Shown in pieces: positions 26,359 to 33,117 of a DNA stretch of 64,000 nucleotides (position 1 is its first letter; each line of letters starts with the position of its first letter). The stretch lies in NCBI GenBank assembly GCA_964567745.1, contig CAZMNY010000002.1:248001-312000 (forward strand), written 5' to 3'. Both the position numbers and the translations under genes were made by a program. The stretch comes from CAZMNY01 sp964567745 (GTDB lineage Bacteria; Planctomycetota; Planctomycetia; Pirellulales; Pirellulaceae). Under the pieces are notes generated by a model that saw only the letters and a list, made by a program, of their open reading frames with translations, did not search any database and was not told the origin of the DNA.

Positions 26359-27203
26359 CACTCTCCGGCGATCTTCTTACTGTTCGGATCTTGAAACAGA
26401 TGGTGGTGAGACTCAGGGTGATAGAAGTCGAAGATGATCGTGCGGATATACTCCTGCGGGCCCGCGGCGCGGACGTTTTCGATCAGCGCCGAGATTTGCT
26501 TTTGCGATCGGAAAGCCGCGATCGCTTCAAGTTTTCTTTCGAAGGTCGCTTCGTCACTTTCAATCCGCAACGTGGGAGGCTCGGGGAAGTCGCAATAGAC
26601 GGCAAGCTCATGCAGCGCCGGAGGCGACTCAAGCGGCATACCCAACTCCGGCCAGATGCCACCCCTGGCATGAAACAAAGAAATCTGCAATTCCGAGTTG
26701 GTGACTTTATGGTCGGGATGCAGGTCGTTAATTGTGGGAACGATGACCTGCGTTGGTCTTATCTTTCGCAAGTAATACGTGAAGGCGTTTTGCAGGCCGG
26801 TAAATTCTCCAATCGCTCCCGGTTCATCCCCACCAGGCCGCCTTCCGGTGAACGCGCCAAGCTGGCAATCGGGAAACCCCAAGAAGTAGATCCGGTCTCG
26901 AGGAACGCCGAGTGAAATCAGGCTCTCATACGTTTCCGCTTGGCGCACCTTGGCAATGCTGTCCTTCTCATCCAGCGAACAATAGCCCATCGAGCCGTCT
27001 GTCACGACGAGCACATGCACTGGCACATTTTCGCGATTGGCCAGTTGAATCGCCAGCCCCGCGCCCAACACCACGTCGTCGTCATGAGGGCTGACAAAAC
27101 AGAAACACTCCCTGTCTGCCTGCCAATTCGGATAGACGCAGGCGAGCGAGTCGCCGGCGAGTCTTTCGCCGCCATCAAGGCGTACTAATTCAAAACCAGT
27201 CAC
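26358..27203 (-). CDS. PIG-L family deacetylase
   Basis: The 281-residue protein has the PIG-L/LmbE zinc-hydrolase fold: SPHDDDVVLGAG at ~38-49 (family HPDDE region, variant PHDDD), VTDGSMGY, FLGFPDCQLG, and the second metal site DLHPDHKVTN near residue 175. Members deacetylate N-acetylglucosamine derivatives such as GlcNAc-PI, mycothiol and bacillithiol precursors. GTG start at 27203. It is the first gene of the cluster PIG-L, amidotransferase-like, PFK, SIS, which suggests action on an N-acetylated sugar whose product is used by the next enzymes. Confidence 0.9.
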   Translation of the reverse strand: MTGFELVRLDGGERLAGDSLACVYPNWQADRECFCFVSPHDDDVVLGAGLAIQLANRENVPVHVLVVTDGSMGYCSLDEKDSIAKVRQAETYESLISLGVPRDRIYFLGFPDCQLGAFTGRRPGGDEPGAIGEFTGLQNAFTYYLRKIRPTQVIVPTINDLHPDHKVTNSELQISLFHARGGIWPELGMPLESPPALHELAVYCDFPEPPTLRIESDEATFERKLEAIAAFRSQKQISALIENVRAAGPQEYIRTIIFDFYHPESHHHLFQDPNSKKIAGE

Positions 27204-27239
27204 AATATGTTTATGTCTCCGCCACGATTGGCCATAGTG

Positions 27240-27568
27240 TCAAACCGGCCAATTATAGGCGTTCTTTAAACGGATTGGCGATGGGTCGATGCCAATGGCT
27301 GCAAGCCAATCAAACACTAGGCTCTGTCCCTTAATACCAGTTGATGAGCATTCTTGCGATCGCGATGTAGATCATGGCGAGGTAGTGCTCGAGTTTTTTC
27401 TCGTAGCGGGTCGCGATTCGTCGAGCTTCCTTGATGTCAATTTCTATGCAATCCCAAATAAGGGACAGAGCCTAGGAGAGAAGGAGTCCGCCAAGCGACG
27501 TAGATCCATGAACCGATGGCGATCGGCAATACTACATGCAAACTGAATTGTATCAAAACTCGGTTCAT
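27240..27568 (-). pseudogene. Small membrane-protein gene split by the miniature element
   Basis: Reading from the ATG at 27568 gives MNRVLIQFSLHVVLPIAIGSWIY..., a short protein with a hydrophobic helix that reaches the inserted element (27321-27471) within the CTA codon of ...WRTPSLL. Removing the element and one CTAG copy restores an open frame: WRTPSLL continues as VFDWLAAIGIDPSPIRLKNAYNWPV before a TGA at 27240-27242, ~57 codons in all. GGGGA lies upstream of the ATG. The 3' part may itself be truncated, since the hydrophobic pattern suggests a longer ancestor. Confidence 0.72.
27321..27471. mobile_element. 151-bp IS5-family miniature element (MITE-like) with CTAG target duplication
   Basis: Perfect 13-bp terminal inverted repeats (GCTCTGTCCCTTA at the left, its complement at the right end) are flanked by CTAG on both sides (27317-27320 and 27472-27475), fitting the YTAR duplication of IS5-group elements. 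The interior, read on the minus strand, encodes the last ~31 residues of an IS5-type transposase (EARRIATRYEKKLEHYLAMI and IAIARMLINW), so this is an internally deleted IS that kept both ends. It cannot move without a transposase in trans. Confidence 0.9.
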
Positions 27569-27776
27569 TGGCTGATCCCCAATATTGTGAACCGCGTACC
27601 CTACCGCTGGGCACCACACCATGCAAGTTTTGGCCAGCGTAAGAATGGGCACCCTCAGACGTAATCAAGCGGCTGAGCTACGAGACTCTGGCCTGCCGTA
27701 AGTCCCTTGTTTCACGGCGATTTGAGTTCGGCGGAGTTTTTTGACTTTACGGGGAAATCGCGTCGGCTGACTTTTT

Positions 27777-27914
27777 TCACCACACCCGCTTGATGTCGCA
27801 CAACAGGTAGCCAGCTTCGCTTTCATCTGTCGTGTTGAGCGAGCGATGAACCTGCTTGCCGTTGACGCGGAAACATGCGTAATAGACATCGCCTCGTCGG
27901 CGTAGAGTTGCCAT
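27777..27914 (-). pseudogene. Truncated tyrosine recombinase/integrase N-terminus
   Basis: A 45-codon frame starts ATG and reads MATLRRRGDVYYACFRVNGK then QVHRSLNTTD before a premature TGA. This matches the first ~40 residues of phage-type integrases (the arm-binding N-terminal region, RRGDVYYARF...GKQVHRSL). The catalytic domain is absent. It lies 180 bp from the tRNA-Leu gene, a classic integration site. Confidence 0.75.
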
Positions 27915-28043
27915 GGCTTCCTCACTTGAGTCACTGCGAAAAGCGGCAATCTAGCCGCGAAAAAACCTGCAGTGCCCAAGTGCCACACGATGCCCGACGA
28001 TTGCACGTTGTTGTCAAATTGTTGTCATCGGGGCTGGCAGCCA

Positions 28044-28079
28044 TAAAAAAAGGACTCGCGTCCGATGACGCAAGTCCTT
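28044..28079 (-). terminator. Terminator of tRNA-Leu
   Basis: On the minus strand AAGGACTTGCGTC / GACGCGAGTCCTT pair into a 13-bp stem (one T-G pair) with a 4-nt loop, then seven or more T residues. It follows the tRNA 3' end directly. Confidence 0.88.
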
Positions 28080-28093
28080 GCTTGGCAAAAGAG

Positions 28094-28175
28094 TGCGGGA
28101 GACAGGACTTGAACCTGCACGCCTTGCGGCACTAGATCCTAAATCTAGCGCGTCTGCCAATTCCGCCACTCCCGC
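28094..28175 (-). tRNA. tRNA-Leu, anticodon UAG
   Basis: An 82-nt class II tRNA: acceptor GCGGGAG / CTCCCGC with discriminator A, a 5-bp anticodon stem (CTAGA / TCTAG) with loop TTTAGGA giving anticodon TAG, a variable arm of Leu type, and T arm GCAGG-TTCAAGT-CCTGT. CCA is not encoded. A truncated integrase lies downstream, and an orphan short gene upstream. Confidence 0.97.
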
Positions 28176-28277
28176 GGCTCGATTTGCTACATGGAAAGTT
28201 ATTGGCTCGAACGAATTCCGTCAAGCTGTCCACAAACGATACCACGCCGAATCGCGGTTCGCTCGGTTATGGCTATC

Positions 28278-28442
28278 TCAATGCCATTGGCAGTCGAGCC
28301 AATTCTGAACGAGTGGGTCAGGCGGCCCGAACAGAGTTAGCTCGGCGAGTCGCTCGGCCTCGGGCTGAGACAGACCGCCGTCGTGCTCCATAATCGCTGC
28401 GCGCTCTAAGACGAGTTCCATATCGATCGCTCCGAATATCAT
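28278..28442 (-). CDS. 54-residue hypothetical protein (mobile-element remnant?)
   Basis: A short frame starting ATG at 28442 follows a strong AAGGAGAG ribosome-binding site. The product (MIFGAIDMELVLERAAIMEH...) contains ERAAIMEHDGGLSQPEAERLAE, a motif I have seen in short stretches of phage/plasmid primase-type or DUF3987 proteins (recollection, not checked), and ends in NWLDCQWH. With the truncated integrase and the MITE it may be the scar of an integrated element at tRNA-Leu. It has no recognised domain of its own. Confidence 0.6.
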   Translation of the reverse strand: MIFGAIDMELVLERAAIMEHDGGLSQPEAERLAELTLFGPPDPLVQNWLDCQWH

Positions 28443-28580
28443 TGGCTGACTCTCCTTTGTTGACGGTGGCGAGCATCGCCTCAGCGGCGAAACGTCTCAC
28501 CTGTGGAGAACACTATCGTTCGCCGCAGTGACTCGTTTGGTCACTCCGCCTCAAGAAAACAGAATCAGCGGGCCGGCCGT

Positions 28581-30692
28581 TTAGTGTTCAGCCACGTAGA
28601 CTCGCATGCTGTGATGGGTCAACAGAATGCGGCGCGATCGAGGAAGAAGCGGGCCGTCGTATTCGGGGAAGGCGTCCTTGGGACTCGTTTCCGCTGTGTC
28701 CGCGTACAGTCGCCAGCGCGTCCCCTTGGCAACCGGCGGGATAATGAACTCACTAGGTTCCCCAGTCGAGTTGGCCATGATCAGCACGTCTCGGCCAATC
28801 TTGGGTCCGCCCAGTTGATGGCTCGGAGCGTTGAGCACGCAGATGATCGCGTTGTCGCCTTGTTGCCATTCCACCGCAGTGCCGAGCGCGTCATACCAAC
28901 TGACGTCCGGCAACCCATTCGGCGTGGCTGGCTTACCCGTGAGAAAACTGCGCCGTCTGAGCGTCGCTTGGTCTTTGCGAAGCTTGATCAGTGCCTGGCT
29001 GAAACGCAACATCTCGTCGTTGTCTTCCACAAGTGACCAGTCGAACCAGGAAATCCCATTGTCTTGGCAGTAGGCGTTGTTGTTACCGTTTTGCGTGCGC
29101 CTGACTTCGTCGCCGGACAAGAACATGGGCACGCCCTGGCTGAGCATCAGGGTGGCGAACATGTTTTTCGTCTGTCGAGTTCGCGTCTGAGCGATCCCTT
29201 TTTGCGACGTGGGGCCCTCGACGCCGTAATTGTCGCTGATGTTGTGGTTGTCGCCGTCTCGGTTGCCTTCACCGTTCGCTTCATTGTGCTTATCGCGGTA
29301 AGTGACGAGGTCGTTGAGCGTGAAACCATCGTGCGACGTAATAAAGTTGATGCTGCAATAGGGGGATCGACCCGCGTGTTCGTACAGGTCGGCGGAACCG
29401 GATAGCCGCGTGGCGAAGGCGCCGAGCGTTCCCGCGTCGCCTCGCCAAAACTTTCGCATGTCGTCTCGATAACGACCGTTCCACTCAGCCCAACGTTTTT
29501 CTTCGTGCGGATGATCGTATTGCGAATTGCCGAACGAGCCGACTTGGTATGCCCCGGCGGCATCCCACGCCTCGGCAATGATCTTGGTGTCGGCCAAAAG
29601 CGGATCGGCCGCGATAGCTTCGACCAGCGGCGGGTTGGGCATCAGATTGCCGTTGCGGTCGCGGCTAAGGATCGACGCCAAGTCGAATCGGAAACCGTCG
29701 ATGTGGTAGTTGTGCACCCAGTGCCGCAAGCAATGGAAAATCATCTCGCGCACGATCGGATGGTTTCCGTTAACCGTGTTGCCGCAGCCGGAATAATTGG
29801 CGTATCGGCTGCCGCCATTGGCCAGCATATAATAGACGTGGTTCTCGAGCCCTTTGAAGCTCAGCACCGGCCCGAGCTCATTGCCTTCGCAGGTGTGATT
29901 GAACACGACGTCCAAGATGACTTCGATTCCCGCCTGATGCAGCGCCTTCACCATCTGCTTAAATTCACCGACCTGGTCGCCCGGCGTGTCGCCCGACTGA
30001 TAGCCGCGGTGAGGCGAAAAGAAGGCCATGGGGTCGTAGCCCCAATAGTTGATTCGATCGGGCGCCTGTCCATAAATATCTTGCACAGGGAACTCGTGCA
30101 CCGGCATCAATTCGACCGCGGTGACTCCGAGCGACTGCAGGTAGGGAATCTTCTCGATGACGCCCAAATAGGAGCCAGGATTCTCGACGCCGCTGCTCGC
30201 ACTATTGGTAAAACCGCGAACGTGCATTTCGTAGATGACGGTATCGGCGAGTTCGCGGCGCAAGTGCCGATCGCCTTCCCAATCGAAGAAATCATCGACA
30301 ACGACACACTTCGGCGGTCGCAACACGCCATCGTCGCTCGATTGAAACTCACCGGCGAGCGCCTTGGCGTAGGGGTCGATCAACCTGGCGTTCGAGTCGA
30401 ACCAGAACCCGCGCTCGGGATCGTGAGGCCCATCGGCTTGAAAATGATAGAGCTGGCCAGCTGCGAGGCCGGGCACAAACACGCTCCAAATATCGCCCCA
30501 GCGATCCTTGTCTCGATCAAACTCGACCACTTCCGCCGGATCGCGATCGTTGACATCGTTGTAGAGCAGTAGCCGCATGGCGGATGCCGAACGGCTAAAG
30601 ACAATGAACTGCACTCCGCGATCATGTAACAGAGCCCCGTAGGGCAGCATGTGGGTGAATTGAAGTTCCGGGTGTTTCGGGCGCATCAGCAT
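28581..30692 (-). CDS. glgX: Glycogen debranching enzyme GlgX (isoamylase family)
   Basis: The ~703-residue GH13 enzyme begins with a CBM48 domain (residues ~20-110) and continues with the TIM barrel: DVVFNHTCEG, DGFRFDLASIL (nucleophile Asp region), IAEAWDAAGAYQVG (acid/base Glu), and FITSHDGFTLNDLVTY. It cleaves alpha-1,6 branches of glycogen during degradation. The ATG at 30692 gives MLMRPKHPELQFTHMLPYGA; the upstream frame to 30833 looks non-coding. It stands alone. Confidence 0.93.
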   Translation of the reverse strand: MLMRPKHPELQFTHMLPYGALLHDRGVQFIVFSRSASAMRLLLYNDVNDRDPAEVVEFDRDKDRWGDIWSVFVPGLAAGQLYHFQADGPHDPERGFWFDSNARLIDPYAKALAGEFQSSDDGVLRPPKCVVVDDFFDWEGDRHLRRELADTVIYEMHVRGFTNSASSGVENPGSYLGVIEKIPYLQSLGVTAVELMPVHEFPVQDIYGQAPDRINYWGYDPMAFFSPHRGYQSGDTPGDQVGEFKQMVKALHQAGIEVILDVVFNHTCEGNELGPVLSFKGLENHVYYMLANGGSRYANYSGCGNTVNGNHPIVREMIFHCLRHWVHNYHIDGFRFDLASILSRDRNGNLMPNPPLVEAIAADPLLADTKIIAEAWDAAGAYQVGSFGNSQYDHPHEEKRWAEWNGRYRDDMRKFWRGDAGTLGAFATRLSGSADLYEHAGRSPYCSINFITSHDGFTLNDLVTYRDKHNEANGEGNRDGDNHNISDNYGVEGPTSQKGIAQTRTRQTKNMFATLMLSQGVPMFLSGDEVRRTQNGNNNAYCQDNGISWFDWSLVEDNDEMLRFSQALIKLRKDQATLRRRSFLTGKPATPNGLPDVSWYDALGTAVEWQQGDNAIICVLNAPSHQLGGPKIGRDVLIMANSTGEPSEFIIPPVAKGTRWRLYADTAETSPKDAFPEYDGPLLPRSRRILLTHHSMRVYVAEH

Positions 30693-31213
30693 TCGTGGCG
30701 AGTCCTTCGTCCATCGGGGTAGTCTGTCTAGGGGGCTTGAAGGGGTTGAGTCATCCCGCCGATTGTTCGGCGCCGCGTCGAGGTTCACGCACCAATCAAC
30801 GCAGCAAACGAACAAATCAACCCTTTGGTTCAAACAACGCTAGACAATAGCACTCGCTGGTACGCGAAGACGCCATCGATCCTCTTAATTACGTGGTTTC
30901 CTGCATCCGACGTCACGTCGTGACGCGTAGGCCCGTCGCAGCTGAACAGACAAGCTATCGAGCTCGAATGGGTCGGCCGGATCAGGCTGTCGGGGCGAGC
31001 TAAGCAGGCCAGCGAATCCTTGCTGACTGTAGCTTCGACCACCCTAGCCGATGGCCTTGAGTTGCTCCAGCCCCGAGTCTGAGACGATCGCGAAAGAGAG
31101 ATTCGGTTGGGCCAGCTGCGGCGATTACAATGGTGCGTTCCGACTGAGAACCGGTCGTGCTCGCGACGCGGCTCGGTGGATCAGCCGGTGAGTGAATCCA
31201 ACGAGAGGGCTCG
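30693..31213. other. Intergenic region upstream of glgX and purM
   Basis: About 520 bp between the divergent glgX and purM genes. It should hold the glgX promoter and other control sites, but no convincing gene, repeat or RNA was recognised. Confidence 0.5.
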
Positions 31214-31243
31214 TTGACAACGCGAACTGGGGGTACGTAGAAT
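31214..31243 (+). promoter_or_regulatory. Sigma-70-type promoter of purM
   Basis: TTGACA at 31214-31219 and TAGAAT at 31238-31243 are 18 bp apart, followed by the purM ATG at 31298. Both hexamers are close to consensus and the position suits a 5' untranslated leader of ~45 bases. Confidence 0.6.
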
Positions 31244-31297
31244 CGTCGTTTCCGCTGCCGCACCCCACCACCCTCTTGAACGAGTTCGCCGAACCGC

Positions 31298-32362
31298 ATG
31301 GAGAAGGCCACGTACAAAGGCGCCGGCGTTGATTTGGACGTATACGAGCAGTCGATGAGCCGTCTCCCGCGATTGATGCGGCGGACTTTTTCGCCTCGAG
31401 TCATGCGGCTCGATGGCGGTTTTGCCGGCCTTTTTAGGCTCGACTTCGCCAATCGCCTGTTCGCTCGCGACTATCAGGACCCGATCCTGGTCTCGTGCGC
31501 CGACGGTGTCGGCACCAAGTTGAAGATCGCCAAGCTGTCCGGGGTCCACAACACGGTTGGCGTCGATTTGGTGGCGATGAGTGTGAACGACGCGATTTGT
31601 TGCGGCGCCGAGCCGCTCTTTTTTCTCGACTATATCGCGATGTCGCACGACGACCCCGATGTCGTGGAACAGCTGGTTGAGGGCATCAGCGACGGCTGCA
31701 TTGCGGGCGATTGTGCTCTGCTCGGCGGTGAGACCGCAATCATGCCTGACATGTATTCGCACGGCGACTATGACCTCGCTGGGTTCTGCGTTGGTGTCGT
31801 CGAGCGTCGCAGTTTGATCGACGGCCAAGCCATCTCGCCCACCGATGTTCTGATCGGCGTGGCTTCAAACGGCGTTCATTCCAACGGCTACAGTCTCGTC
31901 CGCAAGGTCGTGTTCGAGATGGAAGGCTTGGGCGTCAATGACATGGTGGACGAGCTGGACTGTACGGTCGGCGAAGCGCTCCTGCGGCCGACCGAAATTT
32001 ACGCTCGCCCAATTCGCAACGTGCTGAGCCACTATCGAGTGAAGAATGTCGTTCACGGCATCGCGCACATCACGGGCGGCGGCGTTCAGGAGAATCTGCA
32101 ACGCATCTTGCCAGAGAATGTTCGAGCCGAGATTGACCGCAACGCTTGGCCCACACCGCCGGTGTTCGATTGGCTTCAGCGATTGGGCGACATCGACAGC
32201 GACGAAATGGACCGCGTCTTCAATATGGGACTCGGTCTCGTGCTCGTCGTCAGCTCCTACTACGCCGACAACATCATTCGCATTCTTGGCGACGCCGGCA
32301 CCGACTCATTCATCATCGGCGACGTCGTCGAAGGCGCCCGCGAAGTGGTCTGGAAGAAGTAA
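31298..32362 (+). CDS. purM: Phosphoribosylformylglycinamidine cyclo-ligase PurM
   Basis: PurM (AIR synthetase) closes the imidazole ring in purine synthesis, using ATP. The 354-residue protein has TYKGAGVDLD at the start, PILVSCADGVGTKLKIA, VGVDLVAMSVNDAICCGAEPLFFLDY, ALLGGETAIMPDMY and IAHITGGGVQENLQRILP, all family hallmarks. The ATG is preceded by the promoter at 31214 and followed by a terminator-like hairpin. Confidence 0.97.
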   Translation: MEKATYKGAGVDLDVYEQSMSRLPRLMRRTFSPRVMRLDGGFAGLFRLDFANRLFARDYQDPILVSCADGVGTKLKIAKLSGVHNTVGVDLVAMSVNDAICCGAEPLFFLDYIAMSHDDPDVVEQLVEGISDGCIAGDCALLGGETAIMPDMYSHGDYDLAGFCVGVVERRSLIDGQAISPTDVLIGVASNGVHSNGYSLVRKVVFEMEGLGVNDMVDELDCTVGEALLRPTEIYARPIRNVLSHYRVKNVVHGIAHITGGGVQENLQRILPENVRAEIDRNAWPTPPVFDWLQRLGDIDSDEMDRVFNMGLGLVLVVSSYYADNIIRILGDAGTDSFIIGDVVEGAREVVWKK

Positions 32363-32366
32363 CTCG

Positions 32367-32398
32367 CGCGATTTCGATTCGCGGGTAGCCCCTTTTTT
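32367..32398 (+). terminator. Possible terminator after purM
   Basis: A 5-bp stem (CGCGA / TCGCG) starts 5 bp after the purM stop codon; GGGTAGCCC and TTTTTT follow. The stem is short, so confidence is low. Confidence 0.4.
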
Positions 32399-32569
32399 GT
32401 GACGAACGATGGCTTCTAATTCTGGGGCTTGCCATTGGCAACTTGGCGGACTTCTTTTCCTCGTGTCGCTATTGCGAACACGTCCGGAACGGCGGTAGGC
32501 TGAGAGGCAGCCGAGTCCTTTACCGAAGAGGAATTCGATGTCGGACGATCGAATGAGTGAAACGCAATC

Positions 32570-32943
32570 GTGGTCAAACAAGTTGCGTCGTCTTCTGGTC
32601 GTCATGCTTATGTCGCCACGCTCGAATGGGGCGTGGTGTCTGTGATCGTCCCTGGTTCCGCCGGTTGGAGTTATCTCCTTGGGGCCGTGATGGCCGGCGC
32701 GGCGGCATGGTGGGTCGCCTGCGACGCGCGCGATCGCGGGAAACCGATTCTTCACATCCTTCAGATGGTCATCTTCCTGTGTTGGCCGATCGCCATACCA
32801 ACCTACTTGATCGCGTCTCGGGAATTCGCGGCCTGGGACTAACTGTGTTGCATGCCGTCGGATTGATTTTGGTCTATTTAGCTACCTTCTTCGTGACCGT
32901 AGTCTCGATTTATGGTCTGCACGCCTACGCAAGTCAGCCGTAG
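32570..32943 (+). pseudogene. Small membrane protein gene with apparent frameshift
   Basis: The first frame (from GTG 32570) reads a hydrophobic protein ending ...WWVACDARDRGKPILHIL, QMVIFLCWPIAIPTYLIASR and then EFAAWD-stop at 32842. The overlapping +1/-1 frame continues GIRGLGLTVLHAVG, LILVYLATFF, VSIYGLHAYASQP to 32943. Inserting one G in the run GGG near 32820 joins the two into one protein with two or three helices. No SD precedes GTG 32570; an ATG at 32538 with GAGGA is in another frame. Either decayed gene, sequencing error, or (less likely) programmed frameshift. Confidence 0.55.
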
Positions 32944-33117
32944 CGCGCACGAGCGGTCACGTAGGCCTTGCCTGCGCAATTCGCTTAACCCGTTTGCCGA
33001 GTGCGAGTCTCAGCTCGGCGATCGAAAGCGCGTTCATGCCAGCCTTGCCTGCGGCGGCGGGTTAAACGACTGCTCTTTGAGTGAAACGGAAATGCAACTA
33101 CGTAGCGTGGCTTAACA

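Noticed and set aside
29505..30572. 355-codon open frame on the + strand opposite glgX
   Set aside because: Shadow of a clear GH13 enzyme; no motif and no ribosome-binding site.
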